The notes: generated by a model not told the origin, from the sequence alone. A stretch of DNA of 64,000 nt from an uncultured Bacilli bacterium (GCA_934097105.1 CAKONI010000002.1:15210-79209); one strand, 5' to 3'; shown: positions 7,502 to 16,289, counted from the stretch's first letter. Made by a program: numbers and translations.

Positions 7502-8452
7502 ATGAAAAATGAAATTGTATTATTTGAAAATCAAGATGTAAAACTTGAGGTTAATATGAAAGATGAGACTGTATGGTTATCATTAGAGCAAATGGCTAGA
7601 TTATTTGGTAGAGATAATTCTGTTATTTCTAGACATATTAAAAATGCATTAAGAGAATAGTTATATGATTCAACTGTTGCAAATTTTGCAAAAGTTCAAA
7701 ATGAGGGCAACAGAAATGTAACACGTAATATTGATTATTATAACTTAGATATGATTATTAGTGTTGGTTATCGTGTTAAAAGTCAAAATGGTGTTATTTT
7801 TAGAAAATGGGCAAATAAAATATTAAAAGACTTTTTGCTAAAAGGATATACTGTTAATCAAAAGAGATTAGAATATCTTGAAAAAACTATAAAATTAATT
7901 GATATTGCTGGAAGAATAGATACTGAGTTAAAGGGTGATGAAGCAAAAGAAATAATTAAAGTAATAAATACTTATTCAAATGCTTTAAATTTGCTTGATG
8001 ATTATGATCATAAAAGAATTGTTAAACCGAATGGAACTAAAAATAATAAACAAGTTACTTATGAGGATTGTATGAATGTTGTTAATAAACTTAAATTTAA
8101 TAGTGATAGTGATTTATTTGCACTTGAGCGAAATAAAGGTTTAGAAGCAATAATAGGTACAATATATTAATCTTTTGATGGTAGTGATTTATACCCTACT
8201 GTGCAAGAAAAAGATCCTAATTTTCTTTATTTAATTGCTAAAAATCATACTTTTATTGATGGTAATAAAAGAATCGCTGCTACGCTATTTATTTACTTTT
8301 TGGAATTTTATAATATTTTATATAATGAAAATGGACAAGTTATTGATAATAATACTCTTGTTGCGATTACGCTTCTTATTGCACAATCTAATCCTAAAGA
8401 AAAGGAAATACTAATTGATTTAGTAATGAACTTTTTAAAAAATGATGATTGA
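7502..8452 (+). pseudogene. RhuM-Fic/Doc fusion protein, inactivated by two in-frame stops
   Basis: One continuous frame from ATG at 7502 (SD AAAGGAG) to TGA at 8450-8452 encodes an N-terminal RhuM domain (W-L-S-L-E-Q-M-A-R-L-F, Y-Y-N-L-D-M-I-I-S-V-G-Y-R-V) and a C-terminal Fic/Doc domain with the H-T-F-I-D-G-N-K-R active-site motif. It is broken by TAG at 7658-7660 and TAA at 8168-8170. The second stop sits where relatives usually have glutamine (G-N-I-Y-Q-T-F), so a CAA to TAA change is likely; the first could come from CAG or GAG. There is no frameshift. Fic domains transfer AMP or similar groups to target proteins, and RhuM-type genes are common mobile cargo. This copy is recently dead. 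Confidence 0.88.
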
Positions 8453-8472
8453 TTAAAAAAAATTAGAAATAA

Positions 8473-8504
8473 AAAGTGTCTTTATTATGCTCAAAGAGTT
8501 GCTT
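8473..8504 (+). other. attR: right junction of the serine-recombinase element
   Basis: Core GTTGCTT at 8498-8504 matches the left core. AAAGTGTCT (8473-8481) is the inverse complement of AGACACTTT at the left end. Bases after the core continue the ABC ATPase frame with L-I-R-T-L-A-L-N-P-D. Confidence 0.75.
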
Positions 8505-8836
8505 TAATTAGGACACTTGCTCTTAATCCTGATATACTTTTGTTGGATGAACCTTTTTCTGCTCTTGATTATCAAACTAGACTTTCTTTGTCTGATGATT
8601 TGAAGAAGATAATTAATGATGAGGGGAAAACTGCTATTATGGTTACTCATGATATTGCGGAGGCTATTAGTATGTCTGATAAAGTTATTGTTATTACGAA
8701 TAGACCTGGTAAAATTAAAGAAATTATTGATATAAATTTAGAGAGTGTTAAGACTCCTACTGAGAATAGAAAAGATAAATATTTTACTAAATATTATGAA
8801 AAGATATGGAAAGAGTTAGATAATCATGTACAGTGA
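8498..8836 (+). pseudogene. ABC transporter ATPase, 3' part (split by integrated element)
   Basis: This half begins V-A-L-I-R-T-L-A-L-N-P-D, then Walker B and D-loop I-L-L-L-D-E-P-F-S-A-L-D and the switch histidine in M-V-T-H-D-I-A-E-A. It ends with a C-terminal segment of ordinary SsuB/TauB length. It has no ribosome-binding site of its own and overlaps the permease gene by 11 bases. A TTG at 8540 could start a fragment lacking Walker A, which would not function. The frame is undamaged from the core to its stop, so selection has kept it or the insertion is recent. Confidence 0.92.
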
Positions 8837-9608
8837 TGAGCATAAAATATATTTAAAAAAGGAAAAAAGAAATAAAAGGACTATACTTTTTTTTAAAATA
8901 TTTATATTAATTTTCTTTTTAGGACTTTGGGAGGTTACTGCAAGATATGAGATAATTAATCCGTTTTTAACTTCTTATCCATCTAAAGTTGTTGTTACTG
9001 TTTTAAATTTGTTTAAGGAAAATAATTTAATTTCTCATATATGGGTTACTGTTTATGAAACTTTGATTAGTTTTTCTCTGGCTAGTTTAATTGGGGTTTT
9101 AATTGCGAGTATTTTGCAAAGCAGTAAGACTATATCTAAAATACTTGATCCTTATTTAACTGTACTTAATTCTCTTCCTAAGATATCTCTTGGTCCACTT
9201 ATTATAATTTGGATTGGGGCGAATGTTAATTCTATTATATTTATGGCTTTACTTATTTCAGTTTTTACTACCATTATAAATATGTATAATGCTTTTCAAT
9301 CTACTGATAACTCCAAAATAGTGCTTATGAAATCTTTTGGGGCTAGTAGAATGCAGATTTTTACTAAACTTATTTTGAGGGGTAATGTTCCTAGTTTAGT
9401 AAATGCTCTTAAGATTAATATAAGTTTATCTTTAATAGGTGTGATTATGGGAGAACTTCTTGTATCTAAACAGGGTCTTGGATATTTAATTACTTATGGT
9501 TCTCAAATATTTAATTTAAATCTTGTTATTACTTCGATTTTTATTCTAGGAATAATTTCTTATCTTTTATATATTGCTATCGATTTTTTGGAAAGAAAAA
9601 TAAAATAA
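8826..9608 (+). CDS. ABC transporter permease (SsuC/ThiX-like)
   Basis: This 260-residue protein has about six membrane segments and a BPD-transport inner-membrane domain with the E-A-A-like loop (K-S-F-G-A-S-R-M-Q-I-F-T-K, about residues 176-188) that docks to the ATPase. It belongs to the nitrate/sulfonate/taurine/pyrimidine permease family. It overlaps the ATPase 3' half by 11 bases, as the binding-protein gene overlaps the 5' half, so the original operon was tightly packed. With the ATPase split, this permease would be without an energy source unless the element is excised. Confidence 0.88.
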   Translation: MYSDEHKIYLKKEKRNKRTILFFKIFILIFFLGLWEVTARYEIINPFLTSYPSKVVVTVLNLFKENNLISHIWVTVYETLISFSLASLIGVLIASILQSSKTISKILDPYLTVLNSLPKISLGPLIIIWIGANVNSIIFMALLISVFTTIINMYNAFQSTDNSKIVLMKSFGASRMQIFTKLILRGNVPSLVNALKINISLSLIGVIMGELLVSKQGLGYLITYGSQIFNLNLVITSIFILGIISYLLYIAIDFLERKIK

Positions 9609-9612
9609 TTAA

Positions 9613-9640
9613 AATACTAGTGGTTTCTAGTATTTTTTTT
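9613..9640 (+). terminator. Terminator of the ABC importer operon
   Basis: A perfect 8-base stem AATACTAG/CTAGTATT with a 6-base loop is followed by eight T, four bases after the permease stop. Confidence 0.85.
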
Positions 9641-9668
9641 TGATAAATAATGTATTTATATAAAGTAA

Positions 9669-9706
9669 AAGTACTAAGTTTTATAAAATTATATTACTTA
9701 GTACTT
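9669..9706 (-). terminator. Palindromic terminator-like element, copy 1
   Basis: An 11-base inverted repeat (AAGTACTAAGT/ACTTAGTACTT) has an AT-rich loop of about 16 bases. It lies just beyond the stop of the unknown gene at 9716. Nearly the same arms occur at 10937-10972 and 29615-29651, each time directly downstream of a minus-strand gene. Confidence 0.65.
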
Positions 9707-9715
9707 GTTTTTTAG

Positions 9716-10408
9716 TTATTGTATATTAAAGAAATTATCTATACCTACTGCTCCGTCATAGTAATAGTTTATAATTTCAGCACATAGTTTTAGATTTTCT
9801 TTATTTATTTTATTATTTTGTTTGTATTCTGTTAGTATTCGATTGAATAAAATATCATAATAGAATATTATTGAACCATATTTTGAATTTATTAGTACAT
9901 TTACTAGTGAATCTATTTTTGCTTTTATATCATCTTCTAAATTTGATAGTAAGTAATCATTGATATTTACTGTTTCTCCACTTATTTTAGCGGTATCTCC
10001 TAGTATTTCTGATAGTTTTTTTTGTAGTGGTAGTTTTTCATTTTTTATATCGTCCATTAGGTAGTTTTTATATTGTAATGTTTTTTCTACAGTATATTGG
10101 GAAATTTCTTTTTCTTTGTTTTCAATATTTTTTGGAATTGTGTCTCCCACTACGAAGTCTTTGTCTTCTGTTTTGTTAAATTCTAATATTTCTTCATTTT
10201 TAATATCAATTAGAGCCCAATATTCAGGTTTTATGCTTTCTTCTTTGCTCCATATATTATCTGTGTCTTTTGTTAGTGCTACTCCAATATATAATTTTTC
10301 TTGTTCTACTCTTAACATTGGATATAATGGAATGTAGTTTTCCAATCCTTTTTTTTCTTTTTCTTTGTTTACAATGCTTAAATATTTGTCTAAGTTTAAA
10401 TCATTCAT
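9716..10408 (-). CDS. Unknown cytosolic protein paired with an ECF sigma factor
   Basis: The 230-residue protein is acidic and lysine-rich, with no signal peptide or membrane span. I do not recognise a family. It starts within the last codons of the sigma-factor gene (8-base overlap), so the two are co-translated. In many ECF operons this place is held by an anti-sigma factor, usually membrane-bound; here the candidate partner looks soluble. The N-terminal half contains a strand-rich stretch (Y-W-A-L-I-D-I-K-N-E-E-I-L-E-F) like an immunity or SMI1-type domain, the C-terminal half is helical. Function is open. Confidence 0.6.
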   Translation of the reverse strand: MNDLNLDKYLSIVNKEKEKKGLENYIPLYPMLRVEQEKLYIGVALTKDTDNIWSKEESIKPEYWALIDIKNEEILEFNKTEDKDFVVGDTIPKNIENKEKEISQYTVEKTLQYKNYLMDDIKNEKLPLQKKLSEILGDTAKISGETVNINDYLLSNLEDDIKAKIDSLVNVLINSKYGSIIFYYDILFNRILTEYKQNNKINKENLKLCAEIINYYYDGAVGIDNFFNIQ

Positions 10409-10874
10409 AATATCTCTCCTTTATTTTTTTTCTTGCATTATATAAATAATATTTTATATTTGCTTCTTTAGTATTTAGTTTTATACTAATTTCTTTTATT
10501 GAAAGGTCGTTTATGTAATATAATTTAAATGATTCTTGTTCTTTGGATGTTAAGCCAATGTCATTTAGATTGTTTATAATTTCTTTATATATAATTTTAT
10601 CGATCATTTCTACTTCATAACTTGATTGAAATTGCTCTTCAAATCTTATATTATTTTTTTCTTTAATATAGTTTTTTGCTTTGGTGCACCATAAATTATA
10701 AGCAATTTTCCATATTAAATTTTCTAATTTTTCTACTTTTATATCTTTGTTTAAATATTCAAATATTGATAAAAATACATTATTAGTTAGATCTTCAGCA
10801 TCTTCTTTATTGTTTGTTTTTTTTAATGACCAATTATATATTTTGTAATAATATTCATCATAAATTTTATCCAT
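10401..10874 (-). CDS. ECF-type RNA polymerase sigma factor
   Basis: This 157-residue protein has sigma region 2 (Y-Y-Y-K-I-Y-N-W-S-L-K-K-T-N-N-K-E-D-A-E-D-L) and region 4 (L-T-S-K-E-Q-E-S-F-K-L-Y-Y-I-N-D-L-S-I-K-E-I-S, then a helix-turn-helix ending Y-L-Y-N-A-R-K-K-I-K). This is the two-domain layout of extracytoplasmic-function sigma factors. It should direct RNA polymerase to a small regulon in response to an envelope or cell-state signal. It lies immediately downstream of a large secreted BspA-like protein on the same strand and overlaps an unknown partner, suggesting a link with surface-protein expression (inferred). Confidence 0.88.
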   Translation of the reverse strand: MDKIYDEYYYKIYNWSLKKTNNKEDAEDLTNNVFLSIFEYLNKDIKVEKLENLIWKIAYNLWCTKAKNYIKEKNNIRFEEQFQSSYEVEMIDKIIYKEIINNLNDIGLTSKEQESFKLYYINDLSIKEISIKLNTKEANIKYYLYNARKKIKERYYE

Positions 10875-10936
10875 AAATACCGCCTTTCACTTATATAGTA
10901 ATTTTTTTTAGAAAATGGTTAGTTATTATTTTATAA

Positions 10937-10972
10937 AAGTACTAAGTATTGAAATTATATTACTTAGTACTT
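10937..10972 (-). terminator. Palindromic terminator-like element, copy 2
   Basis: A perfect 12-base stem (AAGTACTAAGTA/TACTTAGTACTT) with a 12-base AT-rich loop lies between the BspA-like gene and the sigma-factor gene. It probably terminates the former; on the minus strand only a weak T-run follows. Confidence 0.65.
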
Positions 10973-10983
10973 TATATTTTATT

Positions 10984-13587
10984 TTATGAAAGGGTAAATT
11001 TCTTGGCGAAAGAAGGGTTGGATTCATAAATGGTTTCTGAGGCTCCGTAAAGTCTTTCACCCGTATTAGAAAGTGTGCCTGTTTTTTTAGGTATGCTTAT
11101 AGTCCATGATAATGCTTCTGTATTTTCTCCGGCACCTTTGAACATATTATACATATTTGTTACACTTGAAGTATCCCAGCGTGATAAATCTAAATTAAAT
11201 GTTTCGGCTTCATAGGAACCTGCATAGGCAAACATTTGAACCATACTTGTTACTTTTGAGGTGTCCCAACCATCTAAAATTAAGTTAAAGTCGGTGGAGT
11301 AAGCACCAGCAAAAGCGAACATACCACCCATGTTTGTTACATTTGATGTATCCCAGCGTGACAAATCTAAGTTAAAAGTTGTTATATTTTTACCCACGTA
11401 ACTAAACATTCCAGACATATCTGTTACCTTTGATGTATTCCAGTTTGATATATTTCCTAAAGTCCAAGTTTTGGAATTTTGTCCTATGCTATCAAACATA
11501 TGCATCATATTTGTTACATTTGAGGTATCCCATGAAGATAAATCACCAACATTCCAAGTGCTTGCATTTGCTCCTGCATTGTAGAACATATTACTTATGT
11601 CTGTTACTTTTGATGTATTTAAATTAGACAAGTTTAATTTAAATGATAAAACATTTTTTCCTGCATTGTAGAACATGTAACTCATGTCTGTTACATTTGA
11701 TGTATCTAAGTTAGTGAAATCACCTTTTTCCATATTAGTGAAGCCATCGAACCAATATGCTGTAGAAGTAGGTTTTATTGTTCTTCCTATTTCTACGCTT
11801 TTTACATTTATGCGTTCATTTTTCCATATTACTGGACTACTATTAAATGTATATGGATTATCATTATCCATTGCAACATATTTATTAGTGACTGCTCCGT
11901 GTTTTGATATGTTGGCACTTCTATCTTTTAGTTGTTCATTTATTATTAATGTTCCATCATTATATAGTGTTGTCATTTCATTTACTAATTTTACTGTACA
12001 TGTTGTATTACTTGTTACATTGTTTAATGTTAAAATTTTGTTATTATAAGTTCCTGTTTGATTGTTTGTACAATTAACATAAGCACTTGTGTAGTCTTCT
12101 CCGATTGGTGTTATATTGAAAGCTGTGTTTGTATTATAATCAATTGTCTTAGAAGCAGTTTCAACTGTACCATTTTGTACTACTACACTTACTGTAACTG
12201 TTTCTTTTACAGTTATTTGTTGTGTTATTTCTATATTGCCTGTACATGTTATTTTTACACTTGTTACATCTTTTGTTAGTGGTGTATTTGGTGAGAATGT
12301 ACATGTACCATTTTCTATTTCTTCTTTTATATTTAATGTATTTTTACTGTTATCATTATATGTTGCTTCTACTTCCATACCAGTTGGATCAAATGTTTCT
12401 CCTTCTTGGTATATTGTTTTTGTCGCTGGTGTTTTTGCTGTTATTCCTGTTATGTATTTATTTACTACAGTTATGTTTTGATCTACACTTTTTCCGCTAC
12501 AAGTAATTGTTACTTTTGTATCATTCTTTGAAAGTTCTCCATTTGGATTAATTGTACATTTATTATTACTTACTTCTTCACTTACGTTTTTATCTACTGT
12601 AGTTCCATCACTATATTTATAAGTGATAACCATTCCATCACTATTAAACCTTTCTCCTTCGATGTATTCTTTCTTTGTTGCCTCAGTTTTTATACTTATA
12701 TTTTCTAGCGTTACTTCTTTTGCATTTACTGTAACACTAACACTAGTTTGATCATTTCCACATTTAACTATTACTTTATCAGTTCCTACTGTTAATTGAT
12801 CTGGAACAAATTTACAAATATCTTTAGTGACGTCTAATTCTTCTGTTAGTTCATTATTGTATTTTACTTTTATCTTCATTCCTGTTGGATCGAAGTATTC
12901 TCCGTCTTCATATATACCTTTATTAGGTTTGCTTGTTATTTCTGTTATTTCTTCGATTGTTTTTTCGCTTACTTTAATAGATTGGGTAGCAAATACACCT
13001 TCACAGGTAATTCTTATTTGTGTTGTATCTTTTTCTATTTTGCTTGGTGAGAATGTACAACCTTTTCCATCTTGGATTTCTGCTGAATCTCCTGTATTAT
13101 ATGTTACTTTTAACTTCATTCCTGTTGGGTCAAAAGTTTCTCCTTCGATGTATTCTGTTTTTGTTGGCATTGTGGTTATATCTAGATTTGTTGGTATTTT
13201 GTTTGTTGGTGCTTCTGCTTTGATAGGAGCAGCCCATGACCATGAACTGTTATGGTAACCACCATTTTCATCGAACCAATAAAGTGCTACGGCAAACTTG
13301 TATGTTTCTCCTCTATTTAAGCCGTCATAAACTTTATATCCTGCTCCTCCTTTAGGTCTTAGAATCATTGCTTGGTTGTCTTTATAAGCCCAATTTGCAT
13401 TTAAGACTATAATACCACATTTTTCGTATTTACAACTGGCTAAATCATATTCTACTTTTATTTGTGTACTTAGCATGTTTGTTGCTTTTGTTATTTTTGG
13501 TAATTCATCTTCTGCATGGACATTTAGCATGAAACCAAATCCTAAAAACATTATAAATAATGCTAAAATCAAATTTTTCTTTTTCAT
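10984..13587 (-). CDS. Secreted BspA-like surface protein with Ig-like domains
   Basis: The 867-residue product has a signal peptide (residues 1-25, ending V-H-A). A fibronectin-like head (about 28-130) is followed by four or five Ig-like domains, each built on a P-x-K-x-x-Y-x-E-G-E-x-F-D-P-T-G-M motif (about 135-465). Next comes a linker with C-T-N-N-Q-T-G and N-T-T-C-T-V-K signatures, then seven BspA/DUF285 repeats of about 30 residues ([ND]-T-S-x-V-T-x-M-x-x-M-F). BspA-type leucine-rich proteins are adhesins in gut and oral bacteria. No C-terminal sorting signal is visible; the protein ends K-K-F-T-L-S, like its relative at 29670-32339. It is probably secreted or non-covalently wall-bound. 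Confidence 0.85.
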   Translation of the reverse strand: MKKKNLILALFIMFLGFGFMLNVHAEDELPKITKATNMLSTQIKVEYDLASCKYEKCGIIVLNANWAYKDNQAMILRPKGGAGYKVYDGLNRGETYKFAVALYWFDENGGYHNSSWSWAAPIKAEAPTNKIPTNLDITTMPTKTEYIEGETFDPTGMKLKVTYNTGDSAEIQDGKGCTFSPSKIEKDTTQIRITCEGVFATQSIKVSEKTIEEITEITSKPNKGIYEDGEYFDPTGMKIKVKYNNELTEELDVTKDICKFVPDQLTVGTDKVIVKCGNDQTSVSVTVNAKEVTLENISIKTEATKKEYIEGERFNSDGMVITYKYSDGTTVDKNVSEEVSNNKCTINPNGELSKNDTKVTITCSGKSVDQNITVVNKYITGITAKTPATKTIYQEGETFDPTGMEVEATYNDNSKNTLNIKEEIENGTCTFSPNTPLTKDVTSVKITCTGNIEITQQITVKETVTVSVVVQNGTVETASKTIDYNTNTAFNITPIGEDYTSAYVNCTNNQTGTYNNKILTLNNVTSNTTCTVKLVNEMTTLYNDGTLIINEQLKDRSANISKHGAVTNKYVAMDNDNPYTFNSSPVIWKNERINVKSVEIGRTIKPTSTAYWFDGFTNMEKGDFTNLDTSNVTDMSYMFYNAGKNVLSFKLNLSNLNTSKVTDISNMFYNAGANASTWNVGDLSSWDTSNVTNMMHMFDSIGQNSKTWTLGNISNWNTSKVTDMSGMFSYVGKNITTFNLDLSRWDTSNVTNMGGMFAFAGAYSTDFNLILDGWDTSKVTSMVQMFAYAGSYEAETFNLDLSRWDTSSVTNMYNMFKGAGENTEALSWTISIPKKTGTLSNTGERLYGASETIYESNPSFAKKFTLS

Positions 13588-13691
13588 TTTTTCCTCTCCT
13601 TTTCATCTATCCTTATTTACGACAATTTTAACATATTTTTGACTTTTTTTGAATGTTTTTTCTGTTTTTATTTTTCATTTTACATTTTGTT

Positions 13692-13721
13692 TACATAAAG
13701 TTTTTTTTGTTTACCATACTA
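13692..13721 (+). promoter_or_regulatory. Candidate sigma-G (forespore) promoter of the germination operon
   Basis: TACATA (13692-13697) and CATACTA (13715-13721) are separated by 17 bases and lie about 20 bases before the first germination gene. The -10 matches the forespore sigma-G consensus exactly and the -35 is close. Bacillus gerA-type operons are known to be sigma-G dependent. Confidence 0.55.
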
Positions 13722-13740
13722 ATTATAAAGGTGTGATTAT

Positions 13741-15171
13741 ATGCTAGATAAACAAATTAAAATGATTAAGGATCATTATAAAAATTCTCCGGATATTGTT
13801 TTTAGAAAAATTGATATTAAAAGTAAGAAAATTGTATTTGTTTTTAATGATACTTTATGTAAAGGTGATAATATAAATGATTTTATTCTTAAGCCTCTTA
13901 CTAATTTTGATAAGAAAATTACTAGAGACAATATTTTGAATCATTTGGAAAGTCAAATACCTGAGAGTAATATTGTTAGTATAAAAGATAAAGATGATCT
14001 TTTAATAAAAATTGGTTCTGGATTTACTGTTATTTTGTTTGAAAAGGAAAAGCCTTTTGCTGTTGAGACTAGAGATGTTTTGTCTAGAAATATTTCTGAG
14101 CCTTTGACTGAGCAGACTATAAGTGGTCCAAAAGATGCTTTTACTGAGAATTATAAAACTAATATTGGACTTATTAGGAAAAGAATTAAAACTAGTAATT
14201 TGGTTTTAGAAGAGTTTGATGTTGGTAAGGAGACTGTTACTAAAGTTGGGATTTTCTACATGGATAATATTATTGAAAAGGATCTTTTGGAGGAAATTAA
14301 AAGCAGAATTAAGAGTATTAATATTGATGGTATTTTTGATAGTACTTATATTAGAGAAATTATTGAGGATAATCATAGTGTTTTTCCGACTATTGAAACT
14401 AGTGAGAGGCCTGATACTACGGCGATGGCTCTTCTTGATGGAAAGGTTTGTATTTCTGTAGATGGTTCGCCTTATTTTCTTATTATTCCTACTTTTTTTA
14501 CTGATTTGTTTCATGCTAGTGAGGATAATTATCAGAATTATAAGAATGTTACTTTTACTAGATGTATTAGATTTCTTGCTTTTTTAATTGCGATTGTTCT
14601 TCCGGCTTTTTACATTGCTATTATTACATATAATCATGAAACTATTCCTGCTACTTTGCTTATTAATTTTGCTGCTCAGCGGGAGGGAGTTCCTTTTCCA
14701 CCTATTATTGAGGCTCTTGGTCTTACTTTAGTTTTTGAAATTCTTCGTGAAAGTGATATTAGGATGCCTCATCTATCGGGTACTGCTATTTCTATACTTG
14801 GTGCAATTGTTCTTGGTGATGCAGCGGTTTCAGCGGGTATTGCTTCTCCGATTATGGTTATTGTTATTGCTCTTTCTGCTATTTCTTCTCTTATGTTTTC
14901 TCATATTGGGATGGTAAATGCGATAAGAGTTTGGAGAATTATATTTATGCTTTTTGCCACTTTAGCGGGCATTATTGGTGTTTTTTTAGCAGGATTTCTT
15001 CTTACTATTAATTTATCTTCTTTAAGTTCTATTAAAAAGCCTTATTTGTACCCTCTTATACCGCTTAATAAGAAGTTTTTGTTTAGTAGTTTAGGAAAGG
15101 ATTCAATAAAAAAAGATAATAAGCGTATGCCTATTCTTACTGATAAAAATTATACAAGGAGCAAATTATGA
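13741..15171 (+). CDS. gerKA: Spore germination receptor A subunit (GerA family)
   Basis: This 476-residue protein has a soluble N-terminal region (about residues 1-275) and a C-terminal membrane domain with roughly five spans. Family landmarks include D-V-L-S-R-N-I-S-E-P-L-T-E, G-P-K-D-A-F-T-E-N-Y-K-T-N-I-G-L-I-R-K-R-I, and E-I-L-R-E-S-D-I-R-M-P near the membrane part. GerA proteins sit in the spore inner membrane and form nutrient receptors with the B and C subunits. The ATG follows AAAGGTG. It overlaps the next gene by 4 bases. Gene order A-C-B is that of the gerK operon, which is the reason for the symbol. Confidence 0.93.
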   Translation: MLDKQIKMIKDHYKNSPDIVFRKIDIKSKKIVFVFNDTLCKGDNINDFILKPLTNFDKKITRDNILNHLESQIPESNIVSIKDKDDLLIKIGSGFTVILFEKEKPFAVETRDVLSRNISEPLTEQTISGPKDAFTENYKTNIGLIRKRIKTSNLVLEEFDVGKETVTKVGIFYMDNIIEKDLLEEIKSRIKSINIDGIFDSTYIREIIEDNHSVFPTIETSERPDTTAMALLDGKVCISVDGSPYFLIIPTFFTDLFHASEDNYQNYKNVTFTRCIRFLAFLIAIVLPAFYIAIITYNHETIPATLLINFAAQREGVPFPPIIEALGLTLVFEILRESDIRMPHLSGTAISILGAIVLGDAAVSAGIASPIMVIVIALSAISSLMFSHIGMVNAIRVWRIIFMLFATLAGIIGVFLAGFLLTINLSSLSSIKKPYLYPLIPLNKKFLFSSLGKDSIKKDNKRMPILTDKNYTRSKL

Positions 15172-16289
15172 AAAAATTATTTTTATTTATTTTGTTAATA
15201 CCTTTTATGACTGGATGTAGTTATATGGAACTTGAGGATCTTGCTATTGCTTCGGCGATTGGAATTGATTATGAGGATAATAGTTTTGTTCTTACTGCGC
15301 AAATTATGAATGTTACGACTGGTGAAACGGGCACGATGGAAGAAAATGCTCTTATTTATGAGGGAAGTGGTAAGACAGTTTCTGAGGCTGTTAGGGATTT
15401 TTCTGTTAAGTATCCTAAGAATATTTATTTTGGGCATTTGGAAGTTCTTGTTCTTAGTAAGGATATTATGGAAAATCATTTGGATGAAATTCTTGATTAC
15501 TTTTTTAAGTCTCCGGAAACTAGGACTTCTGGATATATTTTAGTAAATGATAAGGATTCTGCTAGAAATACTTTAAATCCTAAGAATGAAAAAAAGGATT
15601 CTTTTCCGGCAGAAGATATTAAAAGTATTTTGATGGATTCTACTAAGAGGACTGGTACTGTTAAGGATATTACTTTGGAGGAGTTTGCTGTTGATTATTT
15701 GAAGAAAGGTTACTCCCCTATTTTTCCTATTATAAATATTAGAGATAAAAAAGGTATGACTACTAGCAAGATTGAACTTTATAATATGGCTGTTTTAAAT
15801 GATGATAGAAAACTTGTAAGTCTTGATAAGAAAAGTTCTATTGCTTATAATACTTTGAAAGAAAATTATACTGATATATCTATAATATCTACATATAAAG
15901 GGCATTCTTTGGGTCCTATTATTTATCATCCTAAGTCTAAAGTGAAACTTAAACTTTCTAATAACGAAATTAATGTTAATATTAAAATAAGGGCTGAGTC
16001 TATTATTTCTAATGCTAATGGTATTGATCAAACTAAGGATAAGATGCATAGGATTCTTGAGGAAAATATTGAGAAATCTCTTGGTTCTTACGTGGATTCT
16101 TTAATTAATTTTTGTAAGGAAAATAATGCTGATGTTTTGGGGCTTAGGAATATGATTTATAAAAATTATAATAGTGATTATAAGAATTATAAAGATAAGA
16201 ATATATATGAAATGGCTAATTTTAAGAAGGATATTAAGATAAGAATATATAGGTATGGAAATACTAATCAAGGAGGTAAAAGTAAATGA
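15168..16289 (+). CDS. gerKC: Spore germination receptor C subunit lipoprotein (Ger(x)C family)
   Basis: This 373-residue lipoprotein has a type II signal peptide with lipobox M-T-G-C (Cys17). The mature N-terminus M-E-L-E-D-L-A-I-A-S-A-I-G-I-D is characteristic of Ger(x)C proteins (E-L-x-x-x-x-I-V-x-A-x-G-I-D). Its length is normal. It would be lipid-anchored on the outer face of the spore inner membrane, where it supports the A and B subunits. ATGA overlaps on both sides link it translationally to its neighbours. Confidence 0.92.
   Translation: MKKLFLFILLIPFMTGCSYMELEDLAIASAIGIDYEDNSFVLTAQIMNVTTGETGTMEENALIYEGSGKTVSEAVRDFSVKYPKNIYFGHLEVLVLSKDIMENHLDEILDYFFKSPETRTSGYILVNDKDSARNTLNPKNEKKDSFPAEDIKSILMDSTKRTGTVKDITLEEFAVDYLKKGYSPIFPIINIRDKKGMTTSKIELYNMAVLNDDRKLVSLDKKSSIAYNTLKENYTDISIISTYKGHSLGPIIYHPKSKVKLKLSNNEINVNIKIRAESIISNANGIDQTKDKMHRILEENIEKSLGSYVDSLINFCKENNADVLGLRNMIYKNYNSDYKNYKDKNIYEMANFKKDIKIRIYRYGNTNQGGKSK

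Larger units (their letters stand above)
2580..8504 (+). mobile_element. 5.9-kb serine-recombinase element inserted in an ABC ATPase gene
   Basis: A block of 5,918 bases separates the two halves of the ATPase gene. It is bounded by direct repeats of GTTGCTT and contains its own large serine recombinase (3594-5186), a collagen-like gene, a PrsW-type protease, a zinc-ribbon membrane protein, a small ORF and a decayed RhuM-Fic gene. Circularising the element would place AAAGTGTCT and AGACACTTT symmetrically around the core in a stretch of about 50 bases, as expected for a serine-integrase attP. No plasmid replication, conjugation or phage structural genes are seen, so it is probably a minimal integrating element or an excisable intervening sequence. 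Confidence 0.85.

Noticed and set aside
7502..8452. Stop-codon reassignment as explanation for the in-frame TAG and TAA in the RhuM-Fic gene
   Set aside because: Many intact genes here end in TAA or TAG directly before terminators or neighbouring genes, so both act as stops.
8540..8836. A stand-alone short ATPase gene starting at TTG 8540
   Set aside because: It lacks Walker A and a ribosome site, and its frame is open upstream exactly to the element core; it is the 3' half of the split ATPase.
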